47,205 nucleotides of DNA from Brevibacillus laterosporus (GCA_007833815.1 CP033464.1:5512501-5559705), one strand, 5' to 3'; numbered from the stretch's first letter, positions 23,956 to 33,747 are shown. Notes: a model not told the origin generated them from the letters alone. Numbers and translations: made by a program.

Positions 23956-26226
23956 CTACCATATTTTTCTTGAATCACTCTTTCTTACTAGATTCCGTCC
24001 GTCTTGCTTCGCTTTATACAGAGCTACATCCGCATCGTGAAGTAATTCTTCCGCTGATCGATTTTGTTGTACATCTCTACTCCACATAGCAACTCCGCTA
24101 GAAATCGTGACACTTGGCTTGCTTTCTTCCTGCACGCGGATGCGGATTCGCTCCGCTATTTTACTAGCTACAAGTACATCAACATGAGGTAGATATATCG
24201 CTATCTCTTCTCCGCCCCATCTCGCCGGAATATCGCTGTCTCTAATACAGTTCTTAATAACAGACGCTACTTTATGCAAAATTTCATCCCCAACAAGATG
24301 ACCATAAGTATCATTAATTTTTTTAAAGTAATCAATATCAATTAAAATCAAGGAACCCTGCTCATCAGCAAGTAACGATTTTTTCACATTTTCGTTTAAA
24401 TATCTTCTCGTAAAAAGCCCAGTCAGATTATCGGTAATCACCATACGTTCCACTTCACTTAGTAAAAGAGCATTGGTAATGGCTAGACTTGTGTGTTGTC
24501 CAAATAGTTCGAGTAATTTATAGTCGTCATAAGTAAAGAAATTGGACTTATGATCTGCTACAATTAATAGTCCTGATACTTCTGAATCTTGTAATAAAGG
24601 CACTCCCATCACAGATTGGTAGGGAAATAAATGATGAGATTGATTTGTAAAACAGTCAGGAGAAGGCAGAATTTTCCGCTTATCAATAAAAATTTCTGAG
24701 ATCGGTGTAGCTGTAATGGGTATCAGTTGGCCGACCTGATCACTCTTAGATGAAGAGATAATTTGCATCCGCTCGCCGTCTGGAGCTTTTTGTAAGATAG
24801 CGGAATAACTAGCATCAAACGTCCTATGCAACATCTTGGTCACAAATTCTAGAATATCTATCATGTTTAAGCTACGATTAATCTGTTGAGCCATCTCATT
24901 GATTAAACGTAATTCACGAACCATGTCACGTGATTGCTGATACAACTGAGCGTTTTCAAAAGCGCTACCTGCTGTTTCCGCTAAAATAGAGATATACTCG
25001 GTCTCTTTAGAAGATAAATTAATGATTTCATTGGTTGCTAATTGTAGGATTCCATAAATCCCCTGTCTGCCATGCAATGGAGCGGCAACGAACGTAATCG
25101 TTTCCTCTCCCATTTCCTCTTGGCCCATAATTAGTTTTCCTTCAAAATAAGCCTGCTGACTGACTTGATTATGTTGTTTTTGTAAGGAGAAGGTCTTGAT
25201 TGGTAAATTCGTTTCCATTTCCATGGTGAGATACAATTCTGCTGAAAAATACGGGTATAATTGCTTAATGCTTGCAAGCACTCCTGCTAGCACATCATTT
25301 ACATCAATCGAGGCATGAATCTGTTTCGTCAGTTGATAAAGAAGCTCTTTCTTTTGACTTTCACGTAATATATCGTGCATGTGCAAGGTTCGATGTAATT
25401 GGTGACTGACCTGCTCCCCAGTCGTATGTAGCATCTCCATATCCAATCTATCGAGCCATTTTTCTTCTTGATCGGATACATGGAGAAGAAGAGCAGCAAT
25501 CGGTTCACCTTCGACATAGATAGGGTACATAGCAACGCGTGAATCTTCTTGATATACTTCTGCCTTTTTGGATACAAACCTGTTTAACACCTGATGCAAT
25601 TTAGACCCTGTATATACAGCTGGATCTGTGGTGAAACGTTCCTGAGGCAACAAATACCCATTCTCATCTAACTTAATCAGCGAACAATGCCCCCTCCCTA
25701 CCATGTCATGTAAGCCAGTAACAACAGTCTTCATAAACGGGATAGCTTCCTTACATTTGCTCGCTTCTACTACTATTTCACTAGCCATCCGCTGAATAAA
25801 TCCTTTATACCCAAGCGAATATAATCCTTTTACCATTTCACCGTATGTTTGTATATTGACCGGAGCTTCCACTACACAAGTAAGTATGCCCGCGATCGCG
25901 TGTATGTCGTCTGGTTGGGGTCCTAGGGCTTGCAACAGCCATTTGTAATCACCACAATCAGTAGTAACTCGCTCCTTACAAATGACCTGACCACTTTTCC
26001 AAGCTTTAGGTACTTCATGTTCAACAAGATTCTCCATGGCATCTTGAAAAAAAGTTGGGGGCAAATGTGCCGGGAGTGTCCCCAATTCATAGGTAGCGAT
26101 TACACCACGCCCTGGAGTAGCAAAGAAAAGAAGCCCTGGTGCTTGTATGGGCCAAGAAGGCAGAAAAAAGGGAACAACGCTATCAAATAATTTACCTACT
26201 GTTCCTATTTGCGTTCGTGTCCGCAA
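23956..26226 (-). CDS. dgcP: GAF-domain diguanylate cyclase (DgcP/YtrP-like)
   Basis: Makes the second messenger c-di-GMP from two GTP. 756 aa: an N-terminal region plus about three GAF-like sensory segments up to about residue 580, then a C-terminal GGDEF domain with VITDNLTGLFTRRYLN at its start. The active-site loop reads RWGGEEI (about 670-675) instead of GGDEF/GGEEF but keeps the essential GGEE. Five residues before it, RDSD (662-665) provides a consensus RxxD inhibitory I-site. The TTG start has AAGGAA 6 nt upstream. The position close to rpsD corresponds to ytrP (dgcP) in B. subtilis. It is cotranscribed with a phosphatase and an MBL enzyme. Confidence 0.87.
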   Translation of the reverse strand: MRTRTQIGTVGKLFDSVVPFFLPSWPIQAPGLLFFATPGRGVIATYELGTLPAHLPPTFFQDAMENLVEHEVPKAWKSGQVICKERVTTDCGDYKWLLQALGPQPDDIHAIAGILTCVVEAPVNIQTYGEMVKGLYSLGYKGFIQRMASEIVVEASKCKEAIPFMKTVVTGLHDMVGRGHCSLIKLDENGYLLPQERFTTDPAVYTGSKLHQVLNRFVSKKAEVYQEDSRVAMYPIYVEGEPIAALLLHVSDQEEKWLDRLDMEMLHTTGEQVSHQLHRTLHMHDILRESQKKELLYQLTKQIHASIDVNDVLAGVLASIKQLYPYFSAELYLTMEMETNLPIKTFSLQKQHNQVSQQAYFEGKLIMGQEEMGEETITFVAAPLHGRQGIYGILQLATNEIINLSSKETEYISILAETAGSAFENAQLYQQSRDMVRELRLINEMAQQINRSLNMIDILEFVTKMLHRTFDASYSAILQKAPDGERMQIISSSKSDQVGQLIPITATPISEIFIDKRKILPSPDCFTNQSHHLFPYQSVMGVPLLQDSEVSGLLIVADHKSNFFTYDDYKLLELFGQHTSLAITNALLLSEVERMVITDNLTGLFTRRYLNENVKKSLLADEQGSLILIDIDYFKKINDTYGHLVGDEILHKVASVIKNCIRDSDIPARWGGEEIAIYLPHVDVLVASKIAERIRIRVQEESKPSVTISSGVAMWSRDVQQNRSAEELLHDADVALYKAKQDGRNLVRKSDSRKIW

Positions 26227-26249
26227 TGCTGATTCCTTCTTCCTCTATA

Positions 26250-26855
26250 TTAATCGGTTATGGTTTCCTCTAGGTGGTCAATTCGGCTAATCTCCATAAC
26301 TTTCCACGATTTATTCTCCACATGTAAAATGGTGATTCCGGTATTACCAATTTTAGTGATGCCTGTACCGAGCTGCCCATCTGTAATATGATGAAGAAAA
26401 GCATTAATGAATCCTCCGTGGCTTACCACAGCAATTTTTTGACCAGGATGTTGCTCAATGATTTCGCCTATTACCCGGTCCGCTCGCTCTTGCATAGCAT
26501 GATAGGATTCGATCCCACAGATAGACTGATGTGGCTCGACTTGTAGCATGTCTTGTTGTACATCAGCAAGGTGTCGCCCTTCCCATTCGCCATAGCAGCG
26601 TTCGCGCAACCCGCGTACTTTCGTGACAGGAACAGGAATCTGCTGACGCTCTCCTACACGTTTCGCCGTCTCAAAAGCTCGTTTTAAATCACTTGAATAT
26701 ACGTGAGCAAAGCCTTCTAAAGCAAGTCGGTTCGCTAGCTTATCCGCTTGTCTATACCCTAATTCATTTAAATCGGTATCTGTATGACCTTGTATTTTCT
26801 GTATATGATTCCAATCCGTTTCTCCATGTCGGATTAAGTAAACGATGGTTTCCAT
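26250..26855 (-). CDS. histidine phosphatase family protein (phosphoglycerate mutase-like)
   Basis: 201 aa. The catalytic motif LIRHGETDWN is at the N-terminus, LRERCYGEWEGR supplies the acid/base glutamate, and VVSHGGF the second histidine. Length and motifs fit the PhoE/CobC/GpmB-type phosphatases with broad or unknown substrates. It starts the operon with dgcP (23 nt gap). A long inverted repeat lies 27 nt ahead of the ATG and may control it. Confidence 0.88.
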   Translation of the reverse strand: METIVYLIRHGETDWNHIQKIQGHTDTDLNELGYRQADKLANRLALEGFAHVYSSDLKRAFETAKRVGERQQIPVPVTKVRGLRERCYGEWEGRHLADVQQDMLQVEPHQSICGIESYHAMQERADRVIGEIIEQHPGQKIAVVSHGGFINAFLHHITDGQLGTGITKIGNTGITILHVENKSWKVMEISRIDHLEETITD

Positions 26856-26881
26856 GTTAGTAAGACACCCTACTTTCCTTG

Positions 26882-26921
26882 CATGAATATATCCATTCTA
26901 ATTATAATGGATATATTCATG
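26882..26921. repeat. 40-bp perfect inverted repeat upstream of the phosphatase operon
   Basis: CATGAATATATCCATT is followed by an 8-nt centre, CTAATTAT, and the exact complement AATGGATATATTCATG. It contains TATAAT on both strands and lies 27-66 nt before the phosphatase start, where the promoter should be. There is no T-run, so a terminator is unlikely; an operator or a 5'-UTR hairpin is more plausible. Confidence 0.7.
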
Positions 26922-27026
26922 AGATACTAGAATCTTCAAAATCTAATAACACATTTTTCCTATTTTTAAGTTTCCACTGAAACGCTCAAACTCCTCTTTC
27001 GTCTTACTCTTTATGGAGCGTCATCA

Positions 27027-27056
27027 TTTACCTCCTTGTTTATTCACTTCTATAAT
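27027..27056 (+). promoter_or_regulatory. candidate promoter for the YcdB/SLH gene
   Basis: TTTACC (27027-27032), an 18-nt spacer, and TATAAT (27051-27056), 54 nt before the ATG. Confidence 0.5.
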
Positions 27057-27109
27057 ATGGCGATCCACTGTAAGTACATTACCCATTTCAAATTAGGAGG
27101 CTTTTATTT

Positions 27110-29076
27110 ATGCATTCATGGATACGTCCAGTGGTCTTGCTTGGTTTATCAGGAATATTACTACTTCCCGGATCAATTGTGGAGGCTACCACAAAATCAA
27201 AATTGACTCAACGAGATGTACAGCTTATAGCTCAAAATGTTAGCACATCAAAATTAACGAAAGAACAAGCCCTCTCTATTGCGTCTGAGTTCGTAAAGGC
27301 ATGGTCTAGCATGAAACCAGTTCTTTCCGGTAGCTCTCTCAAGTCCCGTGAAGGTAGTGATTCTCCTTCCGTTTGGAGCTTTTTTTGGGAGAGTAGTGAA
27401 CACACTGACCCAAGAAACTCCTTAAAATTACATGTCGCTATTGATACGAACACTGGAGAGCTAGTTAATTATTTCTTATCTGACCCTCATCCTTAGAAAA
27501 CCAAAGTAAAAAACTAATCTCACGAGAACAAGCTCAGCAGATAGCTGAAGTATTTCTACGTCAATACGCCAGTAAGCATCTATCCAGCATTTCCTTGCAG
27601 CCTGATGCTACTTCAGTTACCAGAGAACCACTCCCTTCTAAAAAATACCTTTTTTCATACACAAGACAAGTTAATGGAGTACCCTTCCCTGATGACTCCA
27701 TTGATTTGGAGGTCAGCCCTGATGGTAAGGTCGTAGACTATTCCTTAAAATGGCATGAAGATCTGATTTTTCCTCCCGCTACAAAAAAGATATCTCTGGA
27801 GGAAGCTACCCATATTTTTAAACAAAGCCCATTCCTGAGACTAGGATATAACGTACTATTTTCTAAGCAAGACGAAACGATTGCACCCCAACTGGTTTAT
27901 GATTATGAACCAAAACTAGTCATAAACGCAATTACTGGTCAATTCGTACAAGAACCACCAGCACTTTTTTCTGATTCTTCACAAAAATATATACCGGTAT
28001 CAAACAAACCACTTGCTCCTTTGCAAAAAAAGACATCCTTAACTCAGACACAAGCAGTAGAATTAGCAGAGAAAAACTTGAAACTGAAGGATTGGAAATT
28101 AACACGAGTAAGCTATCGGAAGCAATATATAAAAGAAATAGCTGCTTGGGAGCTCTATTTTGAAAGGAATGATCCAAAAGATAGTAATGACGAAATAGAG
28201 ATTACTCTTGATGCAAGAAATGGTAACGTACTAAATTACACTTTACTCCCCTTTAGAGAAAAATTATCTAAAGAAAACGCAAGCAAAGCTCCTCTTGCTC
28301 CAGAAAAATTACAGAAAATAGCTCTGGAAACAGTCCAAAGGTTAGCCCCTTATCAAGCTGAAACTCTATATCTAGACGTGACGAAAAGCAATGGGGAAGC
28401 AAACAAACATGAAGCTGATGAGATGGATATCCATTTCAAGCGTTATATACAGGGGGTGGAATTTTTTCCAGATACTGCTACAGTCACCTTAGATCAGAAG
28501 ACCGGGAACTTACTATTATTTTATTCATCAGCCTATCAAGACAACTTTCCTGAACATTTACCATCTCACCTATCTCTAGAAGAAGCAAAAGAAAAATGGC
28601 TACAGGAATTGGAAATAGAGTTATCTTATCAAATTAATAATGAAGAAAACAGAAGTAAAGAACAACAAGCTTCAACTCCCCCATCTATCACATTAGTTTA
28701 TACTGTACAGCCAAGTGAAAAGAGATTGCAACAAAGCTATACTCTAGACGCAGTTACTGGTAAATGGATCAATCCTTATACAAATAAACTTGTTGAATTA
28801 AGCCGCACAGAACCAGGGGACCGAGCCCTAGGCTATCATTCCCTAGCCCAGTTGCCTAATCTCTTTGTATCACCTACAACGGACACAGCCAGTTCAAAGG
28901 AAAAGGGTTCTATTTCAATCGTAACCGCACTTGGTATTATGGACACCACAAATCAAAGCTTTAAGCCAGATGCATCCATCACTCGAGAAGAAGTAGCTAT
29001 TTCTTTCCTGAAATTCTTAGACGTTTATAATAAAAGAGGGGCTGAAGAAGCTCTGCTCGTTCCATATCGTCATTAG
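27110..29076 (+). pseudogene. exported YcdB/YcdC-repeat protein with partial SLH domain, frameshifted
   Basis: ATG 27110 (TTAGGAGG upstream) opens a signal peptide (MHSWIRPVVLLGLSGILLLP) and the first YcdB domain, but this frame stops at 27494-27496. The next frame is open from 27484 and continues PSSLENQSKKLISREQAQQI without loss through two or three more YcdB-type repeats. It ends in an incomplete S-layer homology segment (FKPDASITREEVAISFLKFL). Loss of one C from a C-run at about 27484 explains the break. Intact relatives are wall-associated proteins with several SLH domains, so the C-terminus also looks short. The frameshift could be real decay or a sequencing slip. The intact reading would be about 655 aa. 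Confidence 0.8.
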
Positions 29077-29133
29077 CCCTACAGTAAACTCGATTTTCCC
29101 AGCTAATTCCGACCATTATTCTAAGGCAATCTC

Positions 29134-29163
29134 TTGACTTTACCTAGAACCAACATATAGAAT
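29134..29163 (+). promoter_or_regulatory. rpsD promoter
   Basis: TTGACT (29134-29139), an 18-nt spacer, and TAGAAT (29158-29163), about 220 nt upstream of the rpsD start. It therefore produces a long leader. Confidence 0.7.
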
Positions 29164-29169
29164 AAGAGT

Positions 29170-29381
29170 TATGTTTGAATAGGGTAGCATTGATTGTAGG
29201 TAAAAACAGAAGGACTACGAGGCTTGCTTCTTAGTTTCACCCCCCTTTTGCCTTTTGACTGCGGCTGTTTTTCAAGAGGAGCACGATGCAGAAACGCTAC
29301 CGTCTGAAGTTCGTGTATGAAGATGAAACTTGCCTTCTGGAAGTAAACACCTGCGAATCCATATTAAAGGAGAATGAATAC
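29170..29381 (+). promoter_or_regulatory. rpsD mRNA leader (probable S4 autoregulatory region)
   Basis: About 210 nt of untranslated leader precede the MSRY start. In Bacillus, S4 represses its own gene by binding a structured rpsD leader. The leader here contains a pyrimidine/C-rich patch (TTTCACCCCCCTTTTG) and a well-placed AAGAGGAG before an in-frame ATG at 29286. I infer the S4-binding function from gene position and length and have not folded it. Confidence 0.5.
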
Positions 29382-29978
29382 ATGTCTCGTTATACAGGAC
29401 CACGCCACAAACTGGCTCGCCGTCTAGGTATCTCTCTAGATGGAACAGGAAAAGATCTTAAACGCAACTTCGCACCAGGACAACACGGACAAAGTCGTCG
29501 TAAATTGACTGAGTACGGTATCCAGTTGCAAGAAAAACAAAAACTACGTCACATGTTCGGTGTAAACGAGAAGCAATTCCGTCGCACTTTCGAACACGCT
29601 CAAAAAATGAGAGGCGTATTGGGTGAGGACTTCATGAAGCTTCTTGAATCCCGCCTTGATAACGTAGTTTACCGTATGGGCTTTGCTGCAACTCGCCCAG
29701 CTGCTCGTCAGTTGGTTAACCATGGTCACATGACTGTTAATGGTAAAAAAGTTGACATCGCTTCTTACCGTGTACAACCAGGAGACGTAATCACTCTTCG
29801 TGAAAAATCTCGTGGTCTTACAATCGTGAAAGAATCTTTGGAAGCTCGCAATTTCGTGCCAAACTTCATCACTTTCGATGATAACAAAGTAGAAGGTACT
29901 TTCACACGTCTACCAGACCGTTCTGAAATGCCTGCTGAAATCAACGAAACTCTGATCGTTGAGTGGTACAGCCGTTAG
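29382..29978 (+). CDS. rpsD: 30S ribosomal protein S4
   Basis: 198 aa, starting [20 protein letters not shown], with the S4 RNA-binding domain ([34 protein letters not shown]). S4 nucleates assembly of the small subunit by binding 16S rRNA and belongs to the accuracy centre. ATG 29382 has AAAGGAGA about 9 nt upstream and matches the universal N-terminus. An in-frame ATG at 29286, also with a ribosome site, would add 32 residues and is considered leader sequence. The stand-alone location, outside the alpha operon, is the Bacillus arrangement. A terminator follows. Confidence 0.98.
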   Translation: MSRYTGPRHKLARRLGISLDGTGKDLKRNFAPGQHGQSRRKLTEYGIQLQEKQKLRHMFGVNEKQFRRTFEHAQKMRGVLGEDFMKLLESRLDNVVYRMGFAATRPAARQLVNHGHMTVNGKKVDIASYRVQPGDVITLREKSRGLTIVKESLEARNFVPNFITFDDNKVEGTFTRLPDRSEMPAEINETLIVEWYSR

Positions 29979-29996
29979 TCTTTACTTGGAAACATC

Positions 29997-30029
29997 AAGC
30001 TTCACATCCTTTGGGTGTGGAGCTTTTTT
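29997..30029 (+). terminator. rpsD terminator
   Basis: AAGCTTCACATCC pairs with GGGTGTGGAGCTT (two G-T pairs) around TTT, followed by a T-run. Confidence 0.88.
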
Positions 30030-30234
30030 GTATTTACGCTTACAATGATCGTTATAAAAAACCCAAATATGGAGGGATATAAAACGCCACCAAAAAAGGG
30101 AATATTCAGATTCAGACTCATCCTCAAAAAAAATACGGAACCTGCTCCTGACCAAATACCAGAAAGGATTTCCATCTGACCACTCAAACGTTCTTTTCGA
30201 ACGTGGTTTACGAGAAGCTAACGGCGATTTAGTC

Positions 30235-30534
30235 ATGTCAGCTATCCATGATTTAAAGTCAGAAAACATCAAAATTACGCCATCAGACTGGAATTCCGAA
30301 ACCTGGACGAAAAATTTGCGTCAATTATATGGGGGAGCTTCCGTTTGTGCAATAATAGCTTATTTGAACGCAGAATCTAGCTATGAAGAAGTACCTACTA
30401 CAGAGACATATCCTAGAATGAAAACCATCACAATCTCTTATCTGAATGGAAAAATTACTCTGCGTTCTATTTTTCCACACATAAGAGAAATACCACCGAG
30501 TGTGGAATTTATTCTGACCAAAAAAACGCCATAA
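30235..30534 (+). CDS. hypothetical protein, 99 aa; possibly the end of a decayed gene
   Basis: The ATG at 30235 has no convincing ribosome site. The same frame stays open upstream to about 30053 without any ATG, GTG or TTG start, reading for example NVLFERGLREANGDLV just before. The product (MSAIHDLKSENIKITPSDWN...) is hydrophilic with no recognised domain. A terminator-like hairpin follows at once. It is either a short orphan gene or the C-terminal remnant of a longer one whose start has been lost. Coding status is uncertain. Confidence 0.3.
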   Translation: MSAIHDLKSENIKITPSDWNSETWTKNLRQLYGGASVCAIIAYLNAESSYEEVPTTETYPRMKTITISYLNGKITLRSIFPHIREIPPSVEFILTKKTP

Positions 30535-30557
30535 TTCATGGTTTTCGGTCATTTTTC
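30518..30557 (+). terminator. terminator-like hairpin
   Basis: GACC-AAAAA-CCAT pairs with ATGG-TTTT-GGTC, followed by ATTTTT. It overlaps the end of the 99-aa frame. Confidence 0.6.
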
Positions 30558-30607
30558 AGCCAGATTATCTAGGGCTCGACATGATTCTACCCCAGTATTT
30601 TTACTTA

Positions 30608-30616
30608 TGGTATAAT
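30608..30616 (+). promoter_or_regulatory. extended -10 promoter of the PBP gene
   Basis: TGGTATAAT (TGn plus TATAAT), 33 nt before the ATG. No good -35 lies at the proper distance. Confidence 0.55.
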
Positions 30617-30648
30617 GGGGCTGATCTTTTAAGGGGGAAAGGACTTAT

Positions 30649-33600
30649 ATGCAGAATAAAGATGCTTCTGCCAAGAGGCCTAGGCGTAAAATAGGGCAAC
30701 GCGGCAGAAAGAAGAACCCTATACTAGTAGTTCTTACATTCTGTCTTTTGTTAGGATTTATGGGGCTTTTTCTCGCAGGCGGGATTGCTACGGGCTACAT
30801 AGCTGCTCTTGTGAAAGATGAACCGATCCGAAGCAAAGATGAAATTCAAGAACTCTTGTTTAGCAAGTTTCAGACAGGGTTTGCCTACTATCAAGATGGT
30901 TCCTTGATCGGTCAGCTTCGAGCCAAGGGAGAAGATCGCCGGATGGTTAAAATTTCGGAGATTTCACCTTCTCTCATTAACGCAATCATTGCTACAGAGG
31001 ATAAGTATTTCTATGAACATAATGGAATTGTTGTTCAGTCCACCTTACGTGGAACCATTCAGGAGATTACCAAACAAAGTGTCATAACAGGTGGTAGTAC
31101 TCTTACACAACAATTGATTAAACGTACCATCCTCTCACCTGAAGTAAGTCATAAACGAAAAGCAAAAGAAATTCTTCATGCGATACGAATTGAAAGAATG
31201 TTTACCAAGGATCAGATTTTGGAAGCTTACATGAATGACGTATATTTTGGTAAGGACGCCAATGGCTCCAACATTTATGGCGTTCAAGCAGCTGCAAAAG
31301 GGATTTTTGGCAAAGATGCAAGTAATCTTGATCTAGCAGAAGCCTCTTATTTGGCTGGGCTTCCACAAAGTCCTATCGCCTACTCTCCTTTTAACAAAGA
31401 AGGGTACCGTCGTGGACTGGAGCGCCAGAAAATGGTGCTCGAACGGATGAGAGAGAACAATTACATAACATCTGCTCAGCAACAACAGGTTCTCTCCACT
31501 AATTTACAGGCACAGCTCGCTAAACCGGAAAAACGTGCGTACGCTGAGCATCCATTCCTCATGATGGAAATTGAGGAACGTACAGCAGAAGTTCTATTGG
31601 ACCAAAAGCTATTAAAAGACGGCCGTGATAAGTCTCAGATTGGACGTAATGAATATCGTCAGCTTCTAGAAGAGCAACGACGTCAAATTCTACAAAAGGG
31701 TTATCATGTGTACACCACTGTACACAAAGATATCAACAACGCCATGGAGAAGATCGCTGCCAATCCGGAAAACTTTGGTAGTAATCGTACTTACTCTGTG
31801 ACGCGCGGTGGAAAAAAAGAAAAGATCGAAAACGCCTTGGAGGAAGTAGGGGCAACGCTCATTGACAACAAGACAGGCGCGATAATCGGCATGATGGGTG
31901 GACGTGATTTTAATGTAGAGCAGACCAATCACGCAACCGCACCACGACAACCAGGTTCGGCGATGAAACCAATCGCTGCATATGCACCAGCAATTGAATT
32001 GGGGCTTTTACAGCCTGGTAGTCCTATTGACGATTCTCCTGTACTGTTGGCAGATGGAAGCAAGGGTACTCACTTGCCACTTAACTGGGATCGCAAATAT
32101 CATGGTATGATGAGCGCTCGTGAAGCTCTGCGTCAATCTTGGAACGTACCAGCTATTAAAACCTATCTCAAAGTGGGAATTCCAACCGCTTTAGACTATG
32201 TGAAGAAAATGGGTGTCACTACACTGGTGGAAAGCGATAATTATGCAGCTACCGGAGTTATTGGTGGACTAGCCTATGGTCTGAACAGTGAAGAGATAAC
32301 AAATGCATTTTCTACATTTGCCAATGATGGAAATTTTGTAGATGCCTACATGATTCAAAAAATCGTAGACAGTCGTGGAAATGTCGTTTTTGAACACAAT
32401 GTCACGCCAGTGAAGGTATTTAGCCCGCAGACCTCCTATCTGATGACAGACATGATGCGTACCGTAGTTAACTCTGGTACTGGTGCTTCTGTACGAAGAT
32501 ATGTACCACAGGGAGTTGATATAGCAGGAAAAACAGGAACTACCAATGATTCTTTGGATCTTTGGTTCGTAGGGTACACACCAGATGTTACACTTGGTGT
32601 ATGGACAGGCTATGATGTTCCAACCACCATTCCTAGTTCAGCACAACGCCGACCAATGGAAATTTGGGGCAAGGTCATGACTGAGGTCTTTAAAATTGAT
32701 CCAAAAGTTGCCGATAAATCAGCGAAGTTTGTCAAACCAAGCGGCATTGTCAGCGCAACAATCGATAGTAAATCTGGTTTATTACCAAGTGAACTATCCA
32801 AACAAACCGGTCATGTCATTACCGATTTGTTTAATAAAAAATTCGTACCAACTAAAGTGGACGATTCTCATCAAAAAGTGCGTGTCGTTCAAGTCGGTGA
32901 AGTTCTCTATCTAGCTCGCGAAAATACACCAGATGATTTTGTTACGGAGGGCGTCTTCTTTAAGAGCCCAGAACCACTCCCATCTTCTGATCAAATTTCC
33001 GCTAAAAACAGCAATGTTGGAACCAAGCCTGCCGACTGGGCAGAACGAATGCCAGAAAAAGTAGATCCACGTGAAGCTGTGGATGGTACACCAGCTGCTC
33101 CAGCAGGAGTTATTACTGTCAAATCAGGTAGTGGTACTACCATATCCTGGAGTGCCAGCCCAGAAGCAGATGTACTCGGCTATCGTATCTATCGCACAAG
33201 CTTAAACGGCGGATTTGAAAAAATTGCAACTGTAAAAGACCCGAAAACGACCAATTATACCGATGCTGGACGCAGTGGAGAACATGGCTACTATGTGACA
33301 GCTGTCGACATCTCGGGTAATGAATCTACGTCAGGTGCAGGAATGAACGGAAATATAGACATACCAAGTGAAATCAATCCACCTGTACAGCCGAATCCTG
33401 ACAACAACCAATCTGGCACTGGAGTGGACCCTATTGTTCCACCTGATGGCGGACAAACTACACACCCACCAGTAGCTACAAGTGCACCTGGTAAAATCCA
33501 AGGTGTCAGCACTTCTAAAACCGCAGATGGTGTTAAAGTTAGTTGGAAAAAGGGACCGGAAAAAGATCACATTGTTGCTTACAACGTTTACTATGCTATG

Positions 33601-33747
33601 AGCGGCACAACGAGTTATCAACTGATGGATTCAGTAGCCGAGACAAGCTTTGTGTTAACCACAAACGAAGTTGGGGGTAGCTTCTACATCACTGCAGTTA
33701 ATACCTATGGTGAATCAGCTCCCTCCGCTCATGCAAAAGTAAATTAA
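30649..33747 (+). CDS. class A penicillin-binding protein (PBP1A family) with two FN3 domains
   Basis: A bifunctional peptidoglycan glycosyltransferase/transpeptidase, 1032 aa. Its basic N-terminus is followed by a membrane helix at about 24-50. The GT51 domain has EDKYFYEHNGI (about 117) and TGGSTLTQQL (147-156). The transpeptidase has catalytic Ser437 in SAMK, SWN at 497-499 and KTG at 628-630, all intact. After about residue 810 come two fibronectin type III-like modules (TISWSASPEADVLGYRIYR; KVSWKKGPEKDHIVAYNVYY) joined by a P/G/N-rich linker. FN3 tails in such PBPs probably bind wall polymers. ATG 30649 follows GGGAAAGGA. It is a single gene with its own promoter and terminator. Confidence 0.95.
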   Translation: MQNKDASAKRPRRKIGQRGRKKNPILVVLTFCLLLGFMGLFLAGGIATGYIAALVKDEPIRSKDEIQELLFSKFQTGFAYYQDGSLIGQLRAKGEDRRMVKISEISPSLINAIIATEDKYFYEHNGIVVQSTLRGTIQEITKQSVITGGSTLTQQLIKRTILSPEVSHKRKAKEILHAIRIERMFTKDQILEAYMNDVYFGKDANGSNIYGVQAAAKGIFGKDASNLDLAEASYLAGLPQSPIAYSPFNKEGYRRGLERQKMVLERMRENNYITSAQQQQVLSTNLQAQLAKPEKRAYAEHPFLMMEIEERTAEVLLDQKLLKDGRDKSQIGRNEYRQLLEEQRRQILQKGYHVYTTVHKDINNAMEKIAANPENFGSNRTYSVTRGGKKEKIENALEEVGATLIDNKTGAIIGMMGGRDFNVEQTNHATAPRQPGSAMKPIAAYAPAIELGLLQPGSPIDDSPVLLADGSKGTHLPLNWDRKYHGMMSAREALRQSWNVPAIKTYLKVGIPTALDYVKKMGVTTLVESDNYAATGVIGGLAYGLNSEEITNAFSTFANDGNFVDAYMIQKIVDSRGNVVFEHNVTPVKVFSPQTSYLMTDMMRTVVNSGTGASVRRYVPQGVDIAGKTGTTNDSLDLWFVGYTPDVTLGVWTGYDVPTTIPSSAQRRPMEIWGKVMTEVFKIDPKVADKSAKFVKPSGIVSATIDSKSGLLPSELSKQTGHVITDLFNKKFVPTKVDDSHQKVRVVQVGEVLYLARENTPDDFVTEGVFFKSPEPLPSSDQISAKNSNVGTKPADWAERMPEKVDPREAVDGTPAAPAGVITVKSGSGTTISWSASPEADVLGYRIYRTSLNGGFEKIATVKDPKTTNYTDAGRSGEHGYYVTAVDISGNESTSGAGMNGNIDIPSEINPPVQPNPDNNQSGTGVDPIVPPDGGQTTHPPVATSAPGKIQGVSTSKTADGVKVSWKKGPEKDHIVAYNVYYAMSGTTSYQLMDSVAETSFVLTTNEVGGSFYITAVNTYGESAPSAHAKVN

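Noticed and set aside
29286-29381. 32-residue N-terminal extension of ribosomal protein S4
   Set aside because: The internal start [10 protein letters not shown] is universal and has its own ribosome site; the upstream ATG is reported only as a leader feature.
29982-30272. 96-aa minus-strand frame opposite the rpsD terminator
   Set aside because: It crosses the rpsD terminator, has no ribosome site, and its composition (rich in W, F, R, K) is typical of an antisense shadow.
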